Assembly (NCBI GenBank): GCA_013153235.1
Contig: JAADEU010000011.1
Span: forward strand, 1 to 18,587
From: Aquificota bacterium
GTDB taxonomy: Bacteria; Aquificota; Aquificia; Aquificales; Hydrogenothermaceae
DNA: 18,587 nt
Direction of reading: 5' to 3'
Shown: positions 6,271-13,109 of the stretch, piece by piece
How positions within the stretch are numbered: position 1 is the stretch's first letter
Layout of the letters: every line of letters starts with the position of its first letter
Notes under the pieces: generated by a model
What the model was told of the DNA's origin: nothing
Seen by the model: only the letters and a program-made list of their open reading frames with translations
Databases searched by the model: none
Program-made: the position numbers and the translations under genes

Positions 6271-7043
6271 ACCAGTGATAAACCACCATCAACTATTATT
6301 GTCTGTCCCTGTATCCATTTTGCATCAGGTGTGCAAAGGAATCCAACAACACCTGCTATGTCCTCCGGTGTTCCCATTCTGCCCAGAGGGGTAAGTTTTA
6401 TCGTTCCTTCCTTTACCTCTTCGTAGTTGGGGAAAAGCTGTATCGCTTCTGTATCAATAGGTCCGCCGGATACGGTGTTAACATTTATTCCCTTTTCCCC
6501 AAACTCAACGGCGGCGTATCTGACCAGAGCCTCAAGGGCTGACTTTGCAGCCCCGTGTATTGCGTAGTTTGGCATATAATCCCTTGTACCTGTGGACGAT
6601 ATGGCAATGATTTTACCTTCCCTTCCATCCATCAGTTTTACAGCCCTCTGTGTGGCCCAGATAAATCCCATTACTGTGATATCAAAGATTCTTCTGGTTC
6701 CCTTTTCCTTCAGTCTTAAAAATGGGGCAAATCCACCTACAACTTCCCTTCCAGAGGCAACGGCATTACTTACAAATATGTCAAGGTATCCGAATTTTTC
6801 CTGTATCTCGTCAAATGCCCTGTCTATGTCCTCTTTTTTCCCAAAATCACCCTGGATGGAATATGCCTTAACACCTTTACTCTCTATCTCTCTGACAACC
6901 TCATCTGCCTTTTCTTTGTTTTTGTAGTAGTTTATGATTACATCTGCACCCATTTCAGCAAGTTTCAGGGCAATAGCCCTTCCTATTCCTCTGCTACTTC
7001 CGGTGATAAACGCCAGCTTTCCTTCAAGCTCTTTACAGGCCAT
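6258..7043 (-). CDS. fabL: Enoyl-ACP reductase of the FabL type (SDR family)
   Basis: Predicted to reduce enoyl-ACP with NAD(P)H in the last step of the fatty-acid elongation cycle. At 261 residues it is slightly longer than Bacillus FabL. Features: nucleotide-binding TGSSRGIG (14-21), SNAVASG in the NNAA position, ISS at 148-150, and the pair Tyr160 and Lys167 with six residues between. Ordinary short-chain dehydrogenases have Y-x3-K, whereas enoyl reductases have Y-x6-K. The stretch VNTVSGGPIDTEAIQLFPN closely matches the FabL signature region, and GQTIIVDGGLSL closes the domain. An insertion of several residues follows the NNAA-like motif (about 100-116). AGGAGGGA at 7055-7048 sets the start. 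An ordinary 3-oxoacyl reductase (FabG) is the main alternative, and the Y-x6-K spacing argues against it. Confidence 0.82.
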   Translation of the reverse strand: MACKELEGKLAFITGSSRGIGRAIALKLAEMGADVIINYYKNKEKADEVVREIESKGVKAYSIQGDFGKKEDIDRAFDEIQEKFGYLDIFVSNAVASGREVVGGFAPFLRLKEKGTRRIFDITVMGFIWATQRAVKLMDGREGKIIAISSTGTRDYMPNYAIHGAAKSALEALVRYAAVEFGEKGINVNTVSGGPIDTEAIQLFPNYEEVKEGTIKLTPLGRMGTPEDIAGVVGFLCTPDAKWIQGQTIIVDGGLSLVRGR

Positions 7044-7056
7044 TTAGTCCCTCCTA

Positions 7057-7371
7057 TCAGTGGTGGTGTTCATTTTTCTTCACTTTTTCAAGAAACTTCT
7101 TGAGAAGTGTGTCCCCGTGATAACCTTCTTCCACAAGGTCAAGGAATATTTTCATCTCTTCATCATTGGGTTCTCTTCCCAGTATGTCTATAATTTTCTC
7201 GTACTCTATAAATGTGTCTTTATCCCATCCTTCACCGACAAGGAAGTTTTCGTATGCAAGTGGGTCCTCAACCTTGGCCTTCAGGGCTTCCTTATAGCCA
7301 AGGGCAAACATCAGCACAAGCAGTGCAAACAGTACAACTGCCCCGATAACTGCAAGGATAAGCTCCATCAT
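7057..7371 (-). CDS. Small membrane-anchored protein with terminal His triplet, unknown function
   Basis: A 104-residue protein I do not recognise. Residues about 3-25 form one hydrophobic segment (LILAVIGAVVLFALLVLMFAL), likely a membrane anchor. The rest is a charged helical domain with GEGWDKDTFIEYEKIIDILG and GREPNDEEMKIFLDLVEEGYHGD, ending NEHHH. Two adjacent ATG codons are possible at 7371 and 7368. AGGAGG at 7380-7375 is three bases from the first and six from the second, so the second may be the real start. The first ATG overlaps the trpD stop by four bases; fabL follows 13 bases downstream. Being in the operon suggests expression with envelope genes, but no function can be assigned. 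Confidence 0.75.
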   Translation of the reverse strand: MMELILAVIGAVVLFALLVLMFALGYKEALKAKVEDPLAYENFLVGEGWDKDTFIEYEKIIDILGREPNDEEMKIFLDLVEEGYHGDTLLKKFLEKVKKNEHHH

Positions 7372-8390
7372 TCTCCTCCTCTACTGAACTGTCTGAGTTT
7401 TTCTAAAACTCCATAGGCTTTTTTAGAATAAATGGTTTCTTTTGCAAGTTCAATCCCTTCTTTTATAGAGTCGGCAAGACCTGCCACTTTCAGTGCAAAT
7501 GCGGCATTAAGTGCAACAAAGTCCGTTTTTGGGGAGTAGTCCTTTCCTTCCAGTATTTTTTCTGCAATCTCAAGGTTATAGGAGAGGTCTCCACCTTTTA
7601 TATCCTCAAGGGATGCTCTTTTCAGACCAAACTCCTCCGGTGTTACCCTGTAAATTTCCAGTTCATTACCGTTTAACTCACCAACCAGTGTTTCTGATGT
7701 GATTGAAACCTCATCAAGCCCCTCCATACCGTGGACAACATAGGCCCTTTCTATACCGAGACTTGACAGTACCCTGGCCATAGGTTCCACAAGCTGGCTG
7801 TCGTACACCCCCATAAGCTGGTAATTGGCTCCGGCAGGGTTTGATAAAGGTCCAAGGAGGTTAAATATGGTTCTGACCCCTATTTCCCTTCTCTGTCTGA
7901 TTACATTTTTCATCGCCGGATGGTAAATAGGTGCAAACAAAAATGCCAGACCAATCTCTTCAATTGCCTGTGCCGCCTTTTCCGGAGGCATTTCTATATT
8001 TACCCCAATGGCTTCCATAATATCTGCACTTCCGCATTTTGAGGAGACAGACCTGTTTCCGTGTTTTGCCACCTTTGCACCGGCTCCTGCCACAACAAAG
8101 GCGGTGATGGTTGACACGTTGAATGTGTTTACTTTATCCCCACCTGTTCCGCAGGTGTCTACAAGTTTTGATTTGTCCTTTACAGGTACGGTTACAGCCT
8201 CCCTTTTCATTACAGATGCCGCTGCCGATATCTCATCAACCGTTTCACCTTTCATCTTCAGTCCCACAAGAACCGCCCCAATCTGGGCATCTGTGGCCTC
8301 ACCTCTCATTAAAACGGTGAACAGTTCCTGTGTTTCCTCTCTGGTTAGGTTTTCCCCTGATGTGATTTTCTTTATAAGCTGTTTAATCAT
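7368..8390 (-). CDS. trpD: Anthranilate phosphoribosyltransferase
   Basis: Joins anthranilate to PRPP to form phosphoribosyl anthranilate, the second step of tryptophan synthesis. It has 340 residues, standard for TrpD. Clear motifs: DTCGTGGD with GTGGD at 81-85 (PRPP), NVST (91-94), KHGNR (109-113), and RREIGVRTIFNLLGPLSNPA (167-186) at the anthranilate site. AAGGAGGAGGT directly before the ATG is an exceptionally strong ribosome-binding site. No other trp gene is in the window, so the pathway is dispersed. It sits between a SurA-like isomerase and a small membrane protein in a run of nine same-strand genes. Confidence 0.97.
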   Translation of the reverse strand: MIKQLIKKITSGENLTREETQELFTVLMRGEATDAQIGAVLVGLKMKGETVDEISAAASVMKREAVTVPVKDKSKLVDTCGTGGDKVNTFNVSTITAFVVAGAGAKVAKHGNRSVSSKCGSADIMEAIGVNIEMPPEKAAQAIEEIGLAFLFAPIYHPAMKNVIRQRREIGVRTIFNLLGPLSNPAGANYQLMGVYDSQLVEPMARVLSSLGIERAYVVHGMEGLDEVSITSETLVGELNGNELEIYRVTPEEFGLKRASLEDIKGGDLSYNLEIAEKILEGKDYSPKTDFVALNAAFALKVAGLADSIKEGIELAKETIYSKKAYGVLEKLRQFSRGGE

Positions 8391-8399
8391 ACCTCCTCC

Positions 8400-9260
8400 T
8401 TACTGGAGAGATTTATCAAGGTATTCTATGGTTGCCTGCTGACGGAGTTTGTTCAGCTGAATTTCGTATTCCTGCTTGAGTTTGTTTGTTATTTCCTCAC
8501 CTGTAGGCTGCTGGTTAATCATCTGCTCTTTTTCAGATTCTATGTAAACAAAATAAACCCCGTTTTTGACAGGTACTTCAAATATCTCACCTGGTTTTTT
8601 ATTCCATATAGCCTCATCCAGTTTTTTTATCAGGTCTCCCTTTTTTACCTCACCTAATAAACCACCTTTTTCTGCTGTTATAGGGTCGTCTGAGTATTTT
8701 TTTGCCAGTTCAGAGAAGTTTTCAGGTTTCAGGTTTTCCCTGAGAAATCTGTATTTTTCCTTAAAGTCTTTATCTTTTGATGAGAGGAAAATGATACGAA
8801 CCTTTCTAAGTTTTACCTGTTTTCCCTCTTTTATTCCCCCAAACAGCACCCTTCTCAGGTGTATCTGGATGTATCTCTGTATGAGAAGCTCTCTTTTTAC
8901 AAGGTCTTTAAATTCCGTGTACGAGAGGTTTTCCTCTTCCAGTTTTTTCTTGAATTCCTCGACACTGCCCAGGTTATTGGCCCTGGCAATCCTTGCAATG
9001 GCCTCCTCAACCTCTTTTGGGGAGACCCTTATTCCGGATTTTTCTGCAGCCTGGGCAACCAGTATCTGGTCAATCAGCTTTTTTGCCGCCTCTTTCCTGT
9101 CCTTTATACCAAACCACTGCATTGCCAGTTCAAGTTCCGATTTCAGTACAGGCTGTCCGTTTACAACCAGAACAATCTTGTCGTACAGTTTCCAGTCTTT
9201 TTCCTTACCGAAAGAGACAAAAACAACAAGCAAAAGCAGCAGGGCTGTTATTCTAACCAT
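8400..9260 (-). CDS. Periplasmic peptidyl-prolyl isomerase, SurA/parvulin type
   Basis: Predicted chaperone and proline isomerase helping outer-membrane or exported proteins fold. It has 286 residues. A signal peptide is likely at 1-18 (MVRITALLLLLVVFVSFG). An N-terminal SurA-like chaperone region starts KIVLVVNGQPVLKSELELAM (29-47) and runs through IDQILVAQAAEKSGI. The parvulin domain is at about 152-243, with FSELAKKYSDDPITAEKGG, LGEVKKGDL and GEIFEVPVKNGVYFVYI. A short C-terminal helical tail follows. It has one parvulin domain, where E. coli SurA has two. The start overlaps the glmU end by eight bases; an AAAGGA lies about six bases upstream of the ATG. PrsA/PpiC-like proteins are the alternative name. 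Confidence 0.88.
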   Translation of the reverse strand: MVRITALLLLLVVFVSFGKEKDWKLYDKIVLVVNGQPVLKSELELAMQWFGIKDRKEAAKKLIDQILVAQAAEKSGIRVSPKEVEEAIARIARANNLGSVEEFKKKLEEENLSYTEFKDLVKRELLIQRYIQIHLRRVLFGGIKEGKQVKLRKVRIIFLSSKDKDFKEKYRFLRENLKPENFSELAKKYSDDPITAEKGGLLGEVKKGDLIKKLDEAIWNKKPGEIFEVPVKNGVYFVYIESEKEQMINQQPTGEEITNKLKQEYEIQLNKLRQQATIEYLDKSLQ

Positions 9261-10701
9261 CGTTTTTCCTTTTTCTCTTTTCAGCGTAGTTCTCTATTAT
9301 TTTCACAGGACTTCTTTCAACGGCAAGGGCTTTGTCAGGTACATCCTTTGTTATCACAGACCCTGAGCCTGTGATGGCTTCTTCACCGATTGTCACAGGG
9401 GCAACAAGCATCGTATCACTTCCTATAAATGCCCTGTCTTTTATTACAGTCTTATGTTTTTTAAATCCATCGTAGTTACAGGTTATTGTCCCAGCTCCTA
9501 TGTTTACCTCTTTGCCTATCTCGGCATCCCCTATGTATGTCAGGTGTTTTGCCGCCGTTTTTTCTCCAATTGTTGAGTTTTTAACCTCAACAAAGTTGCC
9601 AATCTGGGCTTCTTCTTTTATAACCGCGTTGTTTCTGATTCGCGCATATGGGCCGATAACTGCGTTGTCCTCTATCACAGAGTCCTCTATGATGGAACCT
9701 TTGAGTATTTTTACATTTTTGCCTATTTTTGCATTTTTCAGGGTACAGTGTTCTTCTATGATACTGTCCTCACCAATTGTTGTCCTTCCCTTCAGTGAAA
9801 CCCCGTGGAATATTTCAACATCAGGGGATAGCTCCACATCAAACTCAAGGTATATGGTTTCAGGATTGTGGAATGTCACCCCTGCGTAGGACCAGAACTG
9901 GAGGTACTTCATTCTGAGAATATTTTCAGCCTTTGCAAGGTCCCACCTGTCGTTTACACCGATAAACTGGGTGTAATCCGGAACCATTAGGGCGTAAACC
10001 TCTTTCCCCATCTCGTTCAGGAGCTTTACCACATCGGTAAGGTAGTACTCCTTCTGGGCGTTGTTGTTTTCCAGTTTATCTATAACCTCTTTCAGATACG
10101 GGGCATAAAACAGGTAGATTCCTGTGTTAATCTCGTTTATCTGCTGTGTCTGGTGGTCAGCGTCTTTTTCTTCTACTATCTCTATTATTCTGTGGTTTTT
10201 GTCTTTTATGATTCTGCCGTAACCCAGAGGGTTTGGTACAACGGTTGTCAGAACAACTCCGGCTATATTCTCATTTCTGTAATTTTCCCCACCTTCTGCA
10301 GGGGCTCCTTCAAACCTGAGGAGGGCTTCCATGTATTTAACTGCGTTTTTGAGGGTTTCCCCTTCCACAAGGGGTAGGTCACCATTCAGAATCATAACAA
10401 TGCCTTCAAAGTTCTCCCAGTAAGGTTTTGTCTGGGCAACTGCGTGCCCTGTGCCAAGCTGTTCTTTCTGCTCTACGTATATACAGTTCAGGCAGTTTAT
10501 CGCCTTTATCACCTGCTGTTTTTCATGACCAACAACATAGATTACCTTTTCAGGGTTACTCCATCTGGCAGCAAGTGAGATGTAATGAATCATCGGTTTG
10601 CCGAGTATCTTGTGAATCACCTTTGGTTTTTTTGATTTGAATCTGGTTCCTTTACCTGCGGCAAGGATTATAGCTATGTGCCTTTCGTGGTGGTGTCCCA
10701 T
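9253..10701 (-). CDS. glmU: Bifunctional GlcNAc-1-P uridyltransferase / glucosamine-1-P acetyltransferase
   Basis: Makes UDP-GlcNAc for peptidoglycan and lipid A in two steps. At 482 residues it is longer than the usual 450-460. The N-terminal uridyltransferase shows LAAGKGTR (13-20), KP in GKPMIHY, EQLGTGHA (80-87) and NGDLP (106-110). The C-terminal left-handed beta-helix repeats run from about 285 to 455, with YARIRNNAV, acetyltransferase His386 in KHLTYIGDAEIG, and NIGAGTITCNYDG (400-412). Extra material is an N-terminal MGHHHERH before the usual first strand and an insertion of roughly a dozen residues near 131-146. No in-frame start exists nearer the first strand, so the His-rich leader is probably translated. 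GGGG of the ribosome-binding site overlaps the hisG stop; the gap to hisG is two bases. Confidence 0.97.
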   Translation of the reverse strand: MGHHHERHIAIILAAGKGTRFKSKKPKVIHKILGKPMIHYISLAARWSNPEKVIYVVGHEKQQVIKAINCLNCIYVEQKEQLGTGHAVAQTKPYWENFEGIVMILNGDLPLVEGETLKNAVKYMEALLRFEGAPAEGGENYRNENIAGVVLTTVVPNPLGYGRIIKDKNHRIIEIVEEKDADHQTQQINEINTGIYLFYAPYLKEVIDKLENNNAQKEYYLTDVVKLLNEMGKEVYALMVPDYTQFIGVNDRWDLAKAENILRMKYLQFWSYAGVTFHNPETIYLEFDVELSPDVEIFHGVSLKGRTTIGEDSIIEEHCTLKNAKIGKNVKILKGSIIEDSVIEDNAVIGPYARIRNNAVIKEEAQIGNFVEVKNSTIGEKTAAKHLTYIGDAEIGKEVNIGAGTITCNYDGFKKHKTVIKDRAFIGSDTMLVAPVTIGEEAITGSGSVITKDVPDKALAVERSPVKIIENYAEKRKRKNDG

Positions 10702-10703
10702 TT

Positions 10704-11357
10704 TTACCCCTTTACAAGTAGATTTTCTAACTTTTCTATTATATCCATAATCCTGCTGTTTTTTGTTTTGTAGCTGGCCCTGTTTACGATTAGTTTGGCC
10801 GTGGATGGTCTTATTTCCTCAATTACAACAAGACCGTTTTCCCTGAGTGTTCTGCCTGTTTCAACGATATCCACAATAAAATCAGACAGTCCCACAAGCG
10901 GGGCAAGTTCTATAGAACCGTAAAGCTCTATAATCTGGACCTTGATTCCCTTTTTTCCAAAGAAATCCCTGGCAATTGTAGGGTATTTTGTTGATATCCT
11001 CAGGGATGTTGGATTTGAAAAGTATTTTTCCCTGTCCTCAGGTAGACCTGCCACCATAATCGTGCAGGCTCCTATCCCCAGGTCAACAGGCCGGTATACA
11101 TCCGCCCTGCTTTCAAGCAGAACATCATCCCCAGCAACACCAATATCGGCCACTCCATATTCAACGTATGTAGGGACATCCTTTGCCCTTACCAGTAAAA
11201 AATTAAAATCCTCTGTTTCCAGAATCAGCTTCCTTGAATCCGGGGATACAACCCTGTCCAGAATACCGCAGCTGTTAAACAGCTGGATTGTCTGTTCAAA
11301 CAGCCTGCCCTTTGGCAGTGCCACAGTCAGTTTATCTTCAGGGAGTTTCCTTACCAT
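10704..11357 (-). CDS. hisG: ATP phosphoribosyltransferase, short form
   Basis: First step of histidine synthesis: ATP plus PRPP gives phosphoribosyl-ATP. At 217 residues it is the short HisG, lacking the C-terminal regulatory domain of long forms; known short forms need the HisRS-like partner HisZ, which is not in this window. Motifs: LTVALPKGRLF (10-20), the LVRAKDVPTYVEYGVADIGVAGDD region (55-78), and DIVETGRTLRENGL (163-176), the PRPP-binding region. An AGAAGG that ends with the minE stop serves as ribosome-binding site. It is embedded between minE (gap 3) and glmU (gap 2), so it is co-transcribed with cell-division genes. Confidence 0.96.
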   Translation of the reverse strand: MVRKLPEDKLTVALPKGRLFEQTIQLFNSCGILDRVVSPDSRKLILETEDFNFLLVRAKDVPTYVEYGVADIGVAGDDVLLESRADVYRPVDLGIGACTIMVAGLPEDREKYFSNPTSLRISTKYPTIARDFFGKKGIKVQIIELYGSIELAPLVGLSDFIVDIVETGRTLRENGLVVIEEIRPSTAKLIVNRASYKTKNSRIMDIIEKLENLLVKG

Positions 11358-11360
11358 TTA

Positions 11361-11615
11361 TTACCTTCTTCCGTCCTCTTTAGCAAATGGTATGCTTATC
11401 CACAGCTGGTCCACATCTCCGTCGTTTTTAAGCTCAACCTCAATCTTCTCCGAGTCAAACTGTGGGTATTTGGAAAATACCTGTATCAGGTCATCCTGTA
11501 GTATTCTGGCAAAATTAGGGGGCAGCCCTTTTCTCTCATAAGAAAGCACCATCTGGAGCCTTTTTTTCGCTTCTTCTGAAGACCTTCTTCTTCTAAACAG
11601 GCCAAAGAAAGACAT
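11361..11615 (-). CDS. minE: Cell division topological specificity factor MinE
   Basis: Stimulates the MinD ATPase and drives Min redistribution so that division inhibition is lowest at mid-cell. It has 84 residues, normal length. Seen: the N-terminal membrane-targeting stretch MSFFGLFRRRR, the MinD-binding region KKRLQMVLSYERKGLPPNFA (17-36), and the C-terminal dimer domain LIQVFSKYPQFDSEKIEVEL with VDQLWISIPF. The start is two bases after the minD stop, and GGGAGG in the final minD codons is the ribosome-binding site. hisG follows after three bases. Confidence 0.96.
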   Translation of the reverse strand: MSFFGLFRRRRSSEEAKKRLQMVLSYERKGLPPNFARILQDDLIQVFSKYPQFDSEKIEVELKNDGDVDQLWISIPFAKEDGRR

Positions 11616-11617
11616 AT

Positions 11618-12412
11618 TTACCTCCCGAACAACCTTGCAAGAAATCCTTTTTTGGTTTCAAGCTCATTAAATGGTATATTTTCGCCTTCAAGTCTTCTGG
11701 CTATATTCATAAGAGCCTTTGCAGCCGGATACGAATCCGGATGAAGTACAATAGGCTCTCCTTTATTGGTAAAATCAACCATCTTTTCCTCATCTGGAAC
11801 GATGCCTATCTTATCTATCTGGAGAATCTCCTCTATATCCTCAACAGACAGCATCTCACCTTTTTTAACCTGATGGGGTCTGATTCTGTTTATGATTAGC
11901 TTTATGTTTTCCGTTTCTTTGTCCATCTTTTCCAGTAGTCCGATTATCCTGTCGGCATCCCTCACAGAAGATACCTCTGGATTGGTAACAACAAGGGCTT
12001 CTGAGGCAGGGGTGGCAGCTGTTTTAAATCCACTTTCGATTCCGGCAGGTGAATCTATGAATATATAATCAAAATCTTCCTTTACCTCATCAACTATAGC
12101 CTGAAGCTGGTCAGGTTTTACAGCGTCCTTGTCCTTTGTCTGGGCTGCCGGCAGTAGATACAGTGACAGTCCCCTTTTGTCTTTTACGAAGGCTTTTTTA
12201 GGTGTAACCCTTCCCTCTACAACATCAACTATGTCGTAAACAATTCTGTTTTCAAGGCCAAGAATCATATCAAGGTTTCTCAGACCTATGTCTGCATCTA
12301 TTGTGAGGACTTTTTTGCCCATTGAGGCAAGAGCAGTGGCAACGTTGGCTGTAACGGTGGTTTTTCCAACTCCTCCTTTCCCAGAGGTGATAACAATAAC
12401 CCTTGCTGTCAT
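11618..12412 (-). CDS. minD: Septum site-determining ATPase MinD
   Basis: Membrane-associated ATPase that recruits MinC and is released by MinE. It has 264 residues, typical. Motifs: deviant Walker A SGKGGVGKT (10-18), IDADIGLRNLDMILGLENR (39-57), the IDSPAG switch and the NRIRP segment. The C-terminal amphipathic membrane-targeting sequence KKGFLARLFGR is intact (about 254-264). It lies 15 bases after minC and two before minE, the classic minCDE order. The ribosome-binding site AGAGGTAAC precedes the ATG. Confidence 0.97.
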   Translation of the reverse strand: MTARVIVITSGKGGVGKTTVTANVATALASMGKKVLTIDADIGLRNLDMILGLENRIVYDIVDVVEGRVTPKKAFVKDKRGLSLYLLPAAQTKDKDAVKPDQLQAIVDEVKEDFDYIFIDSPAGIESGFKTAATPASEALVVTNPEVSSVRDADRIIGLLEKMDKETENIKLIINRIRPHQVKKGEMLSVEDIEEILQIDKIGIVPDEEKMVDFTNKGEPIVLHPDSYPAAKALMNIARRLEGENIPFNELETKKGFLARLFGR

Positions 12413-12427
12413 TTTAGTTACCTCTTT

Positions 12428-13027
12428 TTATTTAATTCTTTCTATTACTATCTGGTTCTCTTCAATGTATGCCTTTTCCGGATATTCAGGTACCTCCGGA
12501 TTGTCCGGTGAACGGGTGTAGAAACTTGCTATCCTGAGCTGCTGGGGCATAAGTTTAAGGGCCATCACAGTTGCTGTTTCGTCCCCGTTTGCCCCTGCGT
12601 GGACAACACCCCTGAGGGCTCCCATTACGATAATGTTTCCGGAGGCTATTATGTAAGCATCCGGATTTACATCCCCTATCACAAGGACATCACCGTCATA
12701 TTCTATTCTCTCACCGCTTCTTATAGTTTTGCTGATTATCTTCAGTGATTTCTTCTCTGTTATTTCCGGTATCTTTCTCTGGGGTTTTTTTGTCTGGGAT
12801 TTATATCCAAGGACTTTGTTGTTGTATTTTTTCAGAATTTCCTCAATTTTTTCAACCTGTTCCTGTGAAAGGTCTGTATCCGAAAAGTCCAGTATAGAAA
12901 CAGAGCCTTTAAAAAAGGCAGAGGACAGTTTTTCTTCCAGTTCTTTCAGATTTTCTTCAAAGGTTTTACCGCTGTCCAGTTTGATTAGTAAAGCCGGAAC
13001 TGTTACACCTTTAATTTCTAATCCCAA
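12428..13027 (-). CDS. minC: Septum site-determining protein MinC
   Basis: FtsZ assembly inhibitor carried to the membrane by MinD. It has 199 residues, at the short end of the family's range. The N-terminal domain starts LEIKGVTVPALLIKLD and is followed by a variable linker (about 77-100). The C-terminal beta-helix domain begins near RSGERIEYDGDVLVIGDV and includes NPDAYIIASGNIIVMGALRGVVHAGANGDETA, a MinC hallmark, with SFYTRSPDNPEVPEYPEKA near the end. The chosen start is TTG at 13027; no in-frame ATG lies near, and the first conserved strand begins three residues later. The ribosome-binding site is weak (AGAGAG, somewhat far). As first gene of a nine-gene run it defines the operon promoter region. 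Confidence 0.92.
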   Translation of the reverse strand: MGLEIKGVTVPALLIKLDSGKTFEENLKELEEKLSSAFFKGSVSILDFSDTDLSQEQVEKIEEILKKYNNKVLGYKSQTKKPQRKIPEITEKKSLKIISKTIRSGERIEYDGDVLVIGDVNPDAYIIASGNIIVMGALRGVVHAGANGDETATVMALKLMPQQLRIASFYTRSPDNPEVPEYPEKAYIEENQIVIERIK

Positions 13028-13038
13028 AGTATTCTCTC

Positions 13039-13067
13039 TTGTGTAATTTTTGTATATAAACTATCAT
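13039..13067 (+). promoter_or_regulatory. Candidate sigma-70 promoter for lysA-purD
   Basis: TTGTGT (13039-13044) and TATCAT (13062-13067) are separated by 17 bases, giving a start near 13074 and a leader of about 36 bases with GAGGAGGA (13099-13106) before the lysA ATG. Each box has two mismatches to consensus at most, so the call is moderate. Confidence 0.4.
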
Positions 13068-13092
13068 AATATACTTTAAGCCCTGATTTCAA
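13063..13092 (-). promoter_or_regulatory. Candidate sigma-70 promoter for the minC operon
   Basis: On the minus strand TTGAAA (13092-13087) and TATGAT (13068-13063) are separated by 18 bases, with a predicted start near 13056 and a leader of about 29 bases. The -10 box overlaps the -10 of the opposite candidate almost completely. Confidence 0.45.
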
Positions 13093-13109
13093 TTTCTTGA
13101 GGAGGATTT

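Noticed and set aside
6258..7043. FabG-type 3-oxoacyl-ACP reductase
   Set aside because: The Tyr-Lys spacing is six residues rather than three, and the C-terminal half carries the FabL signature.
7057..7065. His triplets at 7060-7068 and near 10690 as cloning tags
   Set aside because: They are three-residue clusters in natural operon context with native ribosome-binding sites, and no vector sequence is present.
8566..9366. Long plus-strand open frame of 266 codons
   Set aside because: It runs antisense to the well-supported SurA-like and glmU genes, is Ser/Phe rich as expected for a shadow frame, and has no ribosome-binding site or domain.
10942..11541. Plus-strand open frame of 199 codons
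   Set aside because: Antisense shadow of hisG and minE with biased composition and no recognisable protein features.
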